Origin: Candidatus Methylomirabilota bacterium
Lineage (GTDB): Bacteria > Methylomirabilota > Methylomirabilia > Rokubacteriales > CSP1-6
NCBI GenBank assembly: GCA_035936835.1
Contig: DASYVT010000008.1
Span: 1 to 60,764, forward strand
Direction of reading: 5' to 3'
DNA length: 60,764 nucleotides
Made by a program: the position numbers and the translations under genes. Positions 35,100-46,400 of the stretch are shown here, one piece after another. Under the pieces are notes generated by a model. The model made no database searches, had not been told where the DNA came from, and saw only the letters and a program-made list of their open reading frames with translations. Position 1 is the first letter of the stretch. Each line of letters starts with the position of its first letter.

Positions 35100-38000
35100 A
35101 TGAAAATTGGCCGCCTCTTCCCCGATCTCCTGGCTACCCTCGGCCGCGCCTCCTCGCCGGAGATCGGCGTCGCCCGCGGGATCAAGCGCCTCGTCAGGCT
35201 GACCGGCGCCTCCGCCGGCCGCCTGACCTTCTCCAGCGGCCCGGGCCCATCGTTAGACCTCCTCGCCGGCGCGCGTCCGGACTCGGCGCTGGCGACGTGG
35301 CTCGGCGGGCAGGACGCCACGCCGCCCCGGAGGATGCGGGTCGAGACGTTGCGCGAGCCGCCGCCGGGGTGGAAGGGGCCGGGCCGGCCGCTCCTGCTGC
35401 GGGCGCCGCTCGGCCCGCCGGCGCATCCTCTGGGCACGCTCCTGCTCCTGGGGCGCCGGTTTCGCGGCGGCGCGCTGCCGTCCTCTTTTCCGCTCGAGTT
35501 CGGGCTGGCGCTCGAGCAAGTCTGGCGGCTGCACTGGCGCACACTCAGACTGACCGTGATCAACGAGGTGACCCAGCTGACCGCCGGCGCGCACGCGCTC
35601 GAGCAGGTCTACGAAGCCGTGGCGCGGGCGCTCGGCCGGCTGGTCCGCTTCGACCTGCTCTCGGTCACATTGCTCGACACCGAGCGCGAAGAGTTCCAGC
35701 TGGTGACCGTGTCCCCCCGGGCCGGGGTTCCGGAGACCAGGACAGAGCGGATCCCGCTCGAGGGCACGCTCGCCCAGTGGGTCCTCGAGCAGCGGGCGCC
35801 GCGCCGCGTGGACGACCTCGACGATCCTGCCGTTCCCCCGGCCAGCCGCGAGCTGTTGTCGCGCCGCGGGCTCCGCTCGGCCATGCTGGCGCCGCTCGTC
35901 TCCCAGGGCGTGGTCATCGGCACGCTCAACGTCGCCCACCGCGCGGCCCGCGCGTTCACGGACGCCGACCTCGAGGCGCTGGGCGAGGTGGCGCGGCCGC
36001 TCGCCTCCGCCATCGAGCACGCGCGTCTGCACGCGGAGACCGCGGAGCGCGCCGAGGCGCTGGCCGCGCTCAACCGGACCAGCCAGCTCATCACCTCGCG
36101 GCTCGACTTGAGCGCGCTCCTCGAGACCGTCAGCCGCTCCGTGGCGGACCTCATCGGCAGCACCGGCTGCGGCATCGGCCTCCTCAATGCGGAGCGCACC
36201 GCCGTGGTGCACGTGGCCGCCCACGGCTTCAGGACGCCCGAGTGGAGCCGGCTCTCCATGCCCCTGGGCGAGGGGATCATCGGGCGCGCCGCGATGTCGG
36301 GAGCGGCACTGCGCGTGGACGACGTCCGCACCGACCCGCGCTCGGCGCAGCGCGATGTCGACGAGAAGGAAGGCATCCGCTCCATGCTCTCCGTGCCAAT
36401 GCGGGTGGGCGGCGAGCTGATCGGCGTCATCTCGGCCTTCTCGACGGGGATCGGCTTCTTCCGCCGGAGGCACCAGGCGCTCCTGGAGGGCTTCGCCGAC
36501 CAGGCGGGCATCGCCATCCAGAACGCGCGCCTCTTCGAGGAAAGCCAGCGCCGCGGCCGCGAGCGCCAGGCGCTCCTCGAAGCGGGGCACGCCGTCAACC
36601 AGAGCCTGGACGTCGGCGAGACCATCCGCCTCATCCTCCAGCAGGCGCGCGAGGTGCTCGGCGTCCAGTCCTGCGGCCTCTTCACGCTCGACCCGGCCAC
36701 GGGCGAGCTCGCATCGGCGGCGAGCCTCGATCTCGACCCTGAGATCGTGGGCCGGATCCGGCTCCGAGTGGGCGAGGGCATCACGGGCATGGCCGTGAAG
36801 GAGCGCCGGCCGCAGCAGAGCGCCGATCTGCAGCACGATCCGCGCGTCCGCTACCCGCAGGTGGCGGAGGCAAGCCCGCTGCGCTCCATGCTGGCCGCTC
36901 CGCTCGTGGTAGGCAACGAGGCGATCGGCGCGCTGACCGTGCTCCGCACCGACGTGCACCATTTCACGCCGGAGGAGGAGTCGCTCGTGGCTGCCTTCGC
37001 GGACCAGGCGGCCATGGCGCTCGAGCATGCGCGGCTCTTCAGCTCGGTCCGCACGTATTCCGAGCAGCTCGAGGAGATGGTCGCGAACCGCACCCGGGAG
37101 CTGGACGAGCAGAAGCGCTTCGTCGAAGTGGTGCTGGAGACGCTTCCGCTCGGCCTCTACGTGCTCGATGCGGAGCTCAGGATCGTGCGCGCCAACCCGG
37201 AGGGCGCCGCCGCATTCGCCGGTCCCTCGGGCGTGGGCTCCTCGTTCGTGGACCTCCTGCCGGCCGCTCAGGCCTCGACCGTCGGCGACTTTCTCGGCGC
37301 CGCCCTGGCGGCCCGGGAGGTCAGGCATCTCGAGGGGGAGGTGCCGGGCGGGGCGCAGCCGCGGACGCTCAGGCTGACGGCGGCGCCGCTGCCCGCGGCG
37401 GCCGGAGGCGCCGGGCGCCTGATCGTGCTCGTCGAGGACCTCACGCTCCAGAAGCGCCTCGAGCAGCAGATGCTGCTGACCGAGCGCCTGACGACCGCCG
37501 GGCGGCTCGCGGCCGGCGTGGCTCACGAGCTCAACAATCCGCTGGCGACCATCGCGGGCTGCGCCGAGGCCCTGAAGGAGCGCGCACGGGATCCGCGGCT
37601 CGCCGAGCAGGATTGCTTCAAGGACTTCCCATCCTATCTCTCGCTCATCGAGGAGGAGGCCTTCCGCTGCAAGGAGATCACGGGCAGCCTGCTCCAGTTC
37701 GTGCGCGAGCCGGGCGGGCGGCGCGAGGCGGTCGACCTCAACACCCTCGTGGACAAGGTCCTCGAGCTCCTCGGCCACCAGTCGCGCTTCGTTGGAGCGG
37801 AGGTCAGGCGAGACTTCGACCCGGCGCTGCCGGCGGTGGTCGTCAACGAGGGGCAGCTCCGTCAGGTCTTCCTCGGGCTCGCCGGCAATGCTCTCGAGGC
37901 CATGGAGGGGCGCGGCGTGCTGACGGTGACGACGGGCCGGCGCGGCACCGGCGAGGTCGAGATCGTGTTCGCCGACCAGGGACCGGGTATATCCGCCGAC

Positions 38001-38185
38001 GCGCTGCCGCGCGTGTTCGACCCCTTCTTCACCACGAAGCCGCCCGGGCAGGGGACCGGGCTCGGGCTCGCGATTGCCCAGGGCATCGTCGCCGACCACG
38101 GCGGGCGCATCGAGGCGGAGTCTCGCGTCGGCCGGGGCACGACCTTTCGGGTGATCTTGCCCACGGGCGCCTCAGAGACCGCGTC

Positions 38186-38189
<4 letters not shown>
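35100..38189 (+). CDS. Multi-GAF/PAS hybrid sensor histidine kinase
   Basis: 1029-residue soluble-looking sensor kinase. Residues 1-145 are an incomplete N-terminal module; three GAF domains follow at about 150-310, 330-480 and 495-650; a coiled coil (650-680) leads to a PAS domain (about 682-790); HisKA has His809 in GVAHELNNP; HATPase_c has LAGNALEAM, DQGPGISADALPRVFDPFFTTKP and GTGLGLAI. No transmembrane helix is evident, so it senses cytoplasmic ligands. Its stop overlaps the GTG start of an NtrC-type regulator, the expected partner. Confidence 0.94.
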
Positions 38190-39559
<1,370 letters not shown>

Positions 39560-39688
39560 AGCCGTTCGGGCAGGGGACGATTCTCGTCGGGCACCGCGCC
39601 CGATCCCGTCACGCGTCTCGTCACGTCCGTGAGGGCCGGCACACGCTAAGGTCCTGCGCTCACACGCATTTGTGCGCCTTCCCCCACG

Positions 39689-39703
39689 TGGCATCGGCTT
39701 TGC
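39689..39703 (+). promoter_or_regulatory. Sigma-54 promoter (-24/-12)
   Basis: TGGCAT-CGGCT-TTGC, with GG and GC separated by exactly 10 nt. It lies 41 nt before the ATG of the degenerate receiver gene, leaving room for a Shine-Dalgarno sequence (AAAGGAA). It is nearly identical to the pilin-operon promoter at 58571-58585. Confidence 0.8.
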
Positions 39704-39744
39704 CTTCATTCCAGTGGTCTTAACATTAACGGGAAAGGAATGCC

Positions 39745-40155
39745 ATGACACGTGTGCTGATGATCGATGAGAACCGGACGCTGACCGAATGGGTCGGCAT
39801 GCGATGCTTCGAGCAAGGCATCGCGGTCCGGATGGCCGATACCTTCTGCGAGGGAGTGCGTCACCTGCTCGAGACTCCCGTGTCGCTGATCATCCTGTCC
39901 TCTGCCCTGGTGCATCTGCCGGGGGCGGAGCTCGCGCGGCTCTTCGACACCGTAGCTCCCAGCGTGCCGGTGGTAGTGCGGGTCGAGGCCGGCCAGGGGA
40001 TAGACGAGCAGGTCCGCTTCGAGCTTCACGGCTTTCGCGCGGTGCGCGAGCCCTTCGATGTGCTCGACCTCGTCGCGAAGGCCGAGCGGCCCGCCCGTGT
40101 GGTGGCGCCGCGCCCCGCGGCGGCGGCCGCCGCCGTCGAGGCCGTGTGCGGGTAG
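39745..40155 (+). CDS. Degenerate receiver-domain protein (pseudo-receiver)
   Basis: 136-residue protein with a CheY-like layout. The start MTRVLMIDEN keeps the acidic pair (D8, E9), but the strand-3 phospho-Asp is replaced by Ser (LIILSSALVHLPG, S52) and the C-terminal Lys of the KP motif by Glu (VREPFD). It should therefore not be phosphorylated normally and may act as a constitutive or competing interaction module. The C-terminus is Pro/Ala-rich (about 115-131). Preceded by a good Shine-Dalgarno sequence and a sigma-54 promoter, and followed 5 nt later by a small membrane protein gene. Confidence 0.8.
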   Translation: MTRVLMIDENRTLTEWVGMRCFEQGIAVRMADTFCEGVRHLLETPVSLIILSSALVHLPGAELARLFDTVAPSVPVVVRVEAGQGIDEQVRFELHGFRAVREPFDVLDLVAKAERPARVVAPRPAAAAAAVEAVCG

Positions 40156-40160
40156 ACGCG

Positions 40161-40376
40161 ATGGAATCCTTCGGCAGGAAGTTCCTCGCCTGGGTCCTCG
40201 GGTTGGGCGTGGCCCTCTGTCTGCTCGGCCTCCTGGTCGCGACGGGGGAGTCCATCCGCCACGCGGAGATCGCGTCCCCGCCTCCGGAAGCTGCGGAGCC
40301 GGAGCCGCCGATCACGCCCGCGCCTGCCGACAACACCTACCGTGATCCGGCCCTCGCGGCCTGGATGACGCCGTAA
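40161..40376 (+). CDS. Small single-pass membrane protein
   Basis: 71-residue protein of unknown function. One transmembrane helix (WVLGLGVALCLLGLLVAT, about residues 11-28) is followed by a Pro/Glu-rich tail (PPPEAAEPEPPITPAPADN). It begins 5 nt after the degenerate receiver gene and probably shares its sigma-54 promoter. The topology suggests a short cytoplasmic N-terminus and an extracytoplasmic tail. Confidence 0.65.
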   Translation: MESFGRKFLAWVLGLGVALCLLGLLVATGESIRHAEIASPPPEAAEPEPPITPAPADNTYRDPALAAWMTP

Positions 40377-40461
40377 ACGGGCGGCTGTAGCGGCGGGGCG
40401 GCCCCGTATGGTGTAAACTCCGTGTATAGCGCCGCGGCCGGCGCCCTCGCCTCCGATATTG

Positions 40462-40501
40462 GCTCTTCCGAGTATTGGGGCGTGCATCAAGGCGGAAGAG
40501 C
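40462..40501 (+). promoter_or_regulatory. Inverted repeat in the RRM-gene leader
   Basis: GCTCTTCC (40462-40469) and GGAAGAGC (40494-40501) can pair around a 24-nt loop just upstream of the Shine-Dalgarno sequence (GAAGGAGAT) of the RRM gene. It could hold a leader RNA structure that affects translation, but no tested motif is recognised. Confidence 0.4.
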
Positions 40502-40518
40502 GACTGAAGGAGATCCAG

Positions 40519-40908
40519 ATGGCTTCGAAACTGTACGTAGGGGGGCTCTCGTATTCCACGACGAGCGAGACGCTGCGTGAGTACTTCGCCCAGTGCGGCA
40601 CCGTGGAATCCGCCGCGGTCATCACCGACAAGTTCTCCGGCCAGTCGCGCGGTTTCGGCTTCGTCGAGATGACCACGGCTGAGGAGGCCCAGCGCGCCAT
40701 CTCGGAGCTCAACGGCAAGGACCTCGACGGCCGCAAGCTGACCGTCAATCTCTCGACCCCGAAGGCGCCCGGCTCCGGCGGCGGCGGCCCGCGGGGCGGC
40801 GGCCGGCCGGGTGGACGCCCGGGCGGCGGCGGTCGTGGCGGTGGGTTCGGGGGCGGCGATCGGGGCGCGTACGGCGTCCCGCCCTCCAAGAAGCCCTTCA
40901 AGTGGTAG
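40519..40908 (+). CDS. Glycine-rich RRM RNA-binding protein
   Basis: 129-residue RNA-binding protein. One RRM domain at residues 3-82 with RNP2 (LYVGGL) and RNP1 (RGFGFVEM), followed by a Gly/Arg-rich tail (RGGG and PGGR repeats, about 88-115). Bacterial RRM proteins of this type bind single-stranded RNA and are often cold-induced; regulation here is inferred. The start has a strong GAAGGAGAT Shine-Dalgarno sequence. A clear hairpin terminator follows. Confidence 0.95.
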   Translation: MASKLYVGGLSYSTTSETLREYFAQCGTVESAAVITDKFSGQSRGFGFVEMTTAEEAQRAISELNGKDLDGRKLTVNLSTPKAPGSGGGGPRGGGRPGGRPGGGGRGGGFGGGDRGAYGVPPSKKPFKW

Positions 40909-40930
40909 CTGGATCTCGAGCTTAAGCGCC

Positions 40931-40962
40931 AAGGGCGCGAGGGCTGTTGCCCCCGCGCCCTT
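40931..40962 (+). terminator. Hairpin terminator after the RRM gene
   Basis: AAGGGCGCG (40931-40939) pairs with CGCGCCCTT (40954-40962), with GGG/CCC continuing inside. No long T-tract. It sits between the RRM gene and the convergent UroD gene. Confidence 0.7.
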
Positions 40963-40980
40963 CGTGTGTCTGGCGCCTGG

Positions 40981-42825
40981 CTACCCCAGGACCCGCTCGT
41001 AGCGGCCGTAGTCGTGCGCCGCGTCCATGAACCACTTCACGATCTCCGGGTTCGAGCGCGGCGGGATCTCGCACGAGGTCGACAGGATGAACGCAGAGTG
41101 CTTGGCCGCCGTGTCGATGCAGCGGCGCACGTCCGCTTCCATCTCAGCCTTCGTCGTCTTCTCGAACTTGGTCGCGTCCACGTTGCCGATGGCGACGGCG
41201 CGGCCCTTGGCGACCTCCATAAAGCGCTGCAGCTGGTCCACGTACAGCTTCGGGTCGCCCTGCTGGTCGAGGTCGAACGAGACCGTGGTGAAGCCGCAGC
41301 CGATGATGTCTTCGTAGATCGGGTAGGTCGTCCCGCAGATGTGCGTCGTGAGCCCGACCTTCTTGGCCTTGAAGTGGTCCACGAGGTCCTTGTGGTACGG
41401 GGCGATGAACTCGCGATAGTTGTCGGGGGAGACCAGGCTGATGGACGCTGTGGGCTCCGAGAAGCTGAGTCCGATCTTGGTCTTGACGATGGCGTCGCCC
41501 CAGGTCTTGCAGAAATCGGTCGTGACGCGCATCAGGTCGTGGATGAATTGCGGGTCCTCGAAGGTGTCGAGCAGCATCATCTCCGGGTTGCGCAGCAGCA
41601 TGGCAACGGTCCACGGGCCGACCGCGACGGCGCCCATGGCGGCGGGGGGCGCGGCCTTGACGAGCGCCTCGCACTGCTCGAGGAAGCCAGGCAGTCTCGC
41701 CGCGCTGTACGGGTCCGGCATTTTCAGCTTCGCCAAGTTGGCCTTGTCCTCGAGCACGTGCCCTTCGATCGACGGCACGACGTAGTCGGAGTACTTGACC
41801 TTGCAGCCGAAGGCCTCGGCTTCCTTGGCGAGGTCGTTGTACGCCAGCACCACGTCCGGCTCGTAGCGCTCGAAGTAGTTCATCATGGCCGTGATGGCCT
41901 TGGTCGGGTTCGTGCAGTACTCCTCGATGGACTGCCCGTCGAGGGTGCCGGCGAACGAGGCGACGATCGGGTAGACCGGGACGCGGTCGGCGAAGGAGCG
42001 CTTGTAGGCGGCCACGACGCGGTCGCGCGGGGTCAGCGCCACCTTGCCCTTCTCGGCGTCCCACAACCGGTTGACCTCCATGTAGCGCGGCGGCAGCTTG
42101 GCCTCGTACTCCATGAACTGCGTAATCGGGTAGCGGATGCCGCCGTTGTGCGTGCCGCGCAGGCCCTCCACGATCTCTTCCATCTTCGCCCACGGGATGG
42201 TGAACGCCATCTCGTGGTCCTGGGTCTGGCCGAAAATCCGGTCGCCCGAGCAGGGCAGGATGACCTGGGCCTCGCCCGTCTGCATCGTCGTCACGATGAT
42301 GTCGGCGCACACCGCGCGCCCCTCGAACGAGGAGTGCAGGCGCCCGCCGCGCTTCCACAACGCCGCCTGGGTCAACCGCATCACCTGAGCGGGGGTTGCG
42401 TAAATACACACCAGATGCGGCTCGAACGTCGCGCGGTCGAGCGGCGCGACGAGCAGCGTCTCGTACTCTCCCGGGGCGAACTTGTCGATGGCGGCCTCCG
42501 AGCGCTGGCCGGCCTCCTTGGTCTCGGTGTACATGCCTTCGCAGAGCGTGCCGACGTTGTAGATGGGCAGGGGCTTGTCGAAGCCGATGGCGGTGATGCC
42601 GAGCGAGCAGATGTGGTCCTCGCGGGTGAGCGCGATCATCCAGCCGTAGCGCCGCGACATATCGATGACCTGACAGGACATGCTGAGCTTCTTGAAGTCG
42701 CGTGCGGGGCGCTTCGCCCGCTCGGGGATGGGCTCGCCGGGCTTGAGCATCCGGATCGCCACGGGGAAGGTCTGCGGGCGGATATAGGTCTGCAGCTCCT
42801 TGTCCGCCGTCTTCGTATCGATCAT
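40981..42825 (-). CDS. DUF169-UroD fusion, corrinoid methyltransferase-like
   Basis: 614-residue fusion. Residues about 10-255 resemble DUF169: DFKKLSMSCQVIDMSRRYGW, EDHICSLGITAIGF, LLVAPLDRATFEPHLVCIYATPAQVMRLTQAAL. Residues about 275-610 are a uroporphyrinogen decarboxylase-fold domain with a putative zinc site (His and Cys in THICGTTYP, then STSCEIPPRSNPE), as in MtaA/MtbA-type methylcobamide methyltransferases rather than haem-pathway HemE. Likely role: methyl transfer or demethylation involving a corrinoid. It stands alone, divergent from the PF13769-like gene. Confidence 0.88.
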   Translation of the reverse strand: MIDTKTADKELQTYIRPQTFPVAIRMLKPGEPIPERAKRPARDFKKLSMSCQVIDMSRRYGWMIALTREDHICSLGITAIGFDKPLPIYNVGTLCEGMYTETKEAGQRSEAAIDKFAPGEYETLLVAPLDRATFEPHLVCIYATPAQVMRLTQAALWKRGGRLHSSFEGRAVCADIIVTTMQTGEAQVILPCSGDRIFGQTQDHEMAFTIPWAKMEEIVEGLRGTHNGGIRYPITQFMEYEAKLPPRYMEVNRLWDAEKGKVALTPRDRVVAAYKRSFADRVPVYPIVASFAGTLDGQSIEEYCTNPTKAITAMMNYFERYEPDVVLAYNDLAKEAEAFGCKVKYSDYVVPSIEGHVLEDKANLAKLKMPDPYSAARLPGFLEQCEALVKAAPPAAMGAVAVGPWTVAMLLRNPEMMLLDTFEDPQFIHDLMRVTTDFCKTWGDAIVKTKIGLSFSEPTASISLVSPDNYREFIAPYHKDLVDHFKAKKVGLTTHICGTTYPIYEDIIGCGFTTVSFDLDQQGDPKLYVDQLQRFMEVAKGRAVAIGNVDATKFEKTTKAEMEADVRRCIDTAAKHSAFILSTSCEIPPRSNPEIVKWFMDAAHDYGRYERVLG

Positions 42826-42913
42826 GTGTGGGCCTCCCGCTCAGAGGGTAGGGTTGGGGTCTACCTTTGTCAAGCAATCGCGCGTCTTTTCGATAGAATG
42901 TGCCGCACCAACC

Positions 42914-43204
42914 ATGGCCCGCTACCGCATCGTCCGCTGGAAGGAGATCCCGTCGCTGGTCGAAGCCGCCGACGCCGACCGGACGGCTCGTCACCAGCTC
43001 TCGCAGAAGTTCCAGGACCTGATCGACGCTCTCGCCATGCGGGAAAACGCGACGGAGGGCGACGCCTACCTCGAGGGCTGGGGCCAGGGCGACTGGGTCG
43101 AACGGCAGGGCTCGCCCGACGAAGTCGCGCAGGCCGTCGCCGCGGAGCTCGAGGACGGCTTCCAGGCCCTCCTCATGAAGCGCTTCCTCCCCAGCCCCGG
43201 CTGA
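42914..43204 (+). CDS. PF13769-type ('virulence factor') small protein
   Basis: 96-residue protein of unknown function. RIVRWKEIPSLVEA, SQKFQDLIDALAMRENATEGDAYLEGW and the C-terminal EVAQAVAAELEDGF match the small family labelled virulence factor. The label is historical, and these genes often lie near corrinoid or folate methyltransferase genes. Here it is divergent from the DUF169-UroD gene. The ATG at 42914 begins the conserved part; a TAGAAT 14 nt upstream could be its -10 box. Confidence 0.8.
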   Translation: MARYRIVRWKEIPSLVEAADADRTARHQLSQKFQDLIDALAMRENATEGDAYLEGWGQGDWVERQGSPDEVAQAVAAELEDGFQALLMKRFLPSPG

Positions 43205-43227
43205 CAGGCGGCGGCCCGGGAGACTCA

Positions 43228-43256
43228 TTGCGTCCCCCTCGGGCGCCGCCTATAAT
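43228..43256 (+). promoter_or_regulatory. Sigma-70 promoter of the SSS-kinase operon
   Basis: TTGCGT (43228-43233), a 17-bp spacer and a perfect TATAAT (43251-43256). The box ends 11 nt before the ATG at 43268, which leaves a leader of only about 5 nt. Confidence 0.65.
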
Positions 43257-43267
43257 CCCGCCAGCCA

Positions 43268-43471
43268 ATGAAGGCCAGGGAACTCCTCGCCGCCTGCTTC
43301 CTCCTCTTCGGGGCCCTGCTCGTCTGGCCCCTCCTCACCATCGCCAACCGCCCGGTGCTCATCTGGGGCGTGCCGGCCCTCGTCCTCTACCTCTTCGCCG
43401 TTTGGGCCGCCATCGTGGCCGTGCTGATCGCGGCCGCCGTGCGCCGGCGGGCGCTGGAGGATAACGAGTGA
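43268..43471 (+). CDS. Small two-helix membrane protein (DUF3311-like)
   Basis: 67-residue membrane protein with two hydrophobic helices (about 5-24 and 30-58) and a basic-acidic C-terminus (RRRALEDNE). Such proteins often precede sodium:solute symporter genes. Here its stop overlaps the GTG start of an SSS-domain histidine kinase, so it may be a small subunit of that sensor. Function not established. Confidence 0.75.
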   Translation: MKARELLAACFLLFGALLVWPLLTIANRPVLIWGVPALVLYLFAVWAAIVAVLIAAAVRRRALEDNE

Positions 43472-46400
43472 GCTGGCTGAGCCAGCCGACCCTGCTGGCC
43501 ATCGTGCTGGGCTACCTCATCTTCCTCTTCCTCGTCGCCTCAGCCGGCGAGACCTTCGCGCACCGCCTGGCGGGGGCGCGGATCCGCACCATCACCTACG
43601 TCCTCGCGGCCTCGGTGTACTGCACGGCGTGGACCTTCTACGGCAGTGTCGGCCTCGCGGCCAACCGCGGCCTCGAATTCCTCACGATCTACCTCGGGCC
43701 TGCCTGCGTCGCGCTGCTCTGGCCGGTCCTGCTGCGCAAGCTGGTCCGGGTCTCCAAGGAGCAGCGCATCACGTCGATCTCAGACTTCATCTCCAGCCGC
43801 TACGGCAAGTCGGCGAACCTCGGCACGCTCGTCGCCGTGCTCGTGGTGGCCGGGATGATCCCCTACATCGCGCTCCAGCTGCGCGCCGTGTCCGCGTCCT
43901 TCACCATGATCCTGCACGAAGGATCGGTCCTCAACGTGTTCGACCCGACCCTGCTCGTAGCCGTGACGCTGGCGCTCTTCGGTATTCTCTTCGGCGCGCG
44001 CAATCTCGACTTCACCAAGCAGCAGACCGGTTTGATGACGGCGGTGGCGGTCGAGTCGGTCGTCAAGCTGGTGGCCTTTCTCGCTGTCGGCGTCTACGTC
44101 ACCTGGGGGCTTTTCGACGGGCCCGCCGAGATCTTCGGTCGCATCGCCGCCCACCCGGACTGGTCGCGCCTCCTGACGCTCGACCAGCCGCCGACGGCCT
44201 CGTTCGCGCGGTGGGCGGCGATGCTGCTGATCTCCATGATGGCCGTCATGTTCCTGCCGCGGCAGTTCCACGTCCTCGTCGTCCAGAACCCGCGCGAGCG
44301 GGACGTCAACGCGGTCGCGTGGTCCTTCCCGCTCTACCTGCTGCTCATCAACCTGTTCGTGCTGCCCATCGCCTTCGCGGGGCTCCTGGTCTTCCCGGAG
44401 TCGGGCGCCCAGGCGGACGGCTTCATCCTGCGCCTGCCGCTTCACTTCGAGAGCCACCTGATCTCGGTCGTGGTCTTCCTCGGCGGCTTTTCGGCCGCGA
44501 CGGCCATGATCGTCGTGGAGTCGCTCGCGCTGTCCAAGATGGTCACCAACGACATCATCCTGCCCATGCTGCTTCGCAGGCGGAAGTTGGAGGATATCTA
44601 CTGGGTGACGCTCTTCTACACTCGCGTGGCCATGCTCGTGATCGTCGGGTTCGGCTTCGCCTGGGCCCGGATCGAGCGCGGTCAGCTCCTGCTCGTCGAG
44701 ATGGGCCTCCTATCCTTCATCGCGGTCAGCCAGTGCGCGCCGGCCATCCTGCTGGGGCTCTACTGGCGGCGCGGCAACCGGCGGGGCGCCGCGGCGGGCA
44801 TTTCGGCAGGGTTCGCGCTGTGGTGCTACACGCTGATCATTCCGGCCCTGGTCAAGGAGGGGTTGGTCTCGGCGTCGGTGCTCGCCGATGGGCTGTGGGG
44901 GATCGCGTGGCTGAGGCCGACGGCGCTCCTGGGTTTGACGGGCCTGGATCCGACGACGCACGGGATATTCTGGTCGCTGTTCGTCAACCTGGTGCTCTTC
45001 GTGCTGGTCTCCCTCTTCACCGAGCAGGACGCCGACGATCGCGCCCAGGCAGCCGCCTTCGTTGGCGCGGCGGGAGAAGACAGGCAGCTGGCGGGCGCGC
45101 CGGCCATCCTGTCGGCGACCGAGATCGAGCGCCTCGTGCACCACTACGTGGGCGACGCGGAGGCCGAGGGCATCGTACGCGAGCTCTTCCGCGGCAAGGC
45201 GCCCGCGGATCTCTCCGTTCCCGAGCTGCTCGAGCTGCGGATCAGGTTCGAGCGGCTGCTGGCGGCCTCCCTCGGCGCCGCCGCGGCGCGCATGATCGTG
45301 GAGGACCACTTCACCATCTCGAAGGATGAGGCCCAGGAGCTCGTCACCTCCTTCCAGCAGATGCAGCAGTCGCTGCGCCTGACGGAGGAGGAGGTGCGGC
45401 GGGGCGAGCGATTGCTCGCCTCCGTGGTCCAGAGCGTGGACGACTGCATCTTCACCACGGGCGTGGACGGCCGCCTCGTCACGATGAACCTGGCCGGCCA
45501 ACGTCTTCTCGGCCACCGGGAGCGGCGGATCGGCCGCATCGGCGTCCAGGACCTGCTGGGCCTGGAGGAGCGCGGCCGGACCGGCAAGGCCATCGCGCGA
45601 GCGGTCGAGGCGGGGCAGGGGTGGAGCGGCCAGGTGACCGCGCGTACGGCGAAGGGCCAGGCGTTCCCCGCCTACCTGTCGGTGCGCTGCATCTTCGACG
45701 CGGACGGGCAGATCATCGGCACGGTCGGCGTGCTGCGCGACTTGACCGAACAGGTCGAGACCCAGCGGCGGCTCATCCAGCGCGAGAAGCTGGCGTCGCT
45801 CGGGGAGATGGCGGCGGGCGTGGCCCACGAGATCAGGAACCCCCTGGGCGGCATCAAGATGGCGACCAACCTTCTCTCGTCGGGAGACCTGGGTGATGGC
45901 GCGCTATCGAAGGAGATGGCGCGCTCGATCCTGTCCGGCATCGTCGAGATCGAGCGCATCATCAACAGCCTGCTGGACTTCACCCGGGACACCAAGCTCG
46001 AGCGCGGCGAGTACGAGGTTCTCCGTATCCTCGACCCCGTCGTCGAGGCCGTGGGGGCCGAGGGGCGCGCGCGCGGCGTCGAGCTCAGCTACGGCCGGGT
46101 GGATCGGGACGTGGCGGCCTCGGCCGACGGCCAACGGCTGCGCCAGGTCTTCGCCAACGTCATGAAGAACGCCCTGGAGGCGATCGATCCCCGGCGGGTC
46201 GACGGCCGCGTAGTCGTCAACCTTCTCGCGGAGGAAGACCGGGCCGTGGTCGAGGTCATCGACAACGGCGCCGGCATCGCCCCTGAGGACCGAGAGAAGA
46301 TCTTTTTGCCGTTCTTCACCACGAAACCCTCGGGCACGGGCCTCGGGATGGCCATCGTCAAGAAGATCGTGGATCTCCACGGCGGCGAGGTCGGCGTCGA

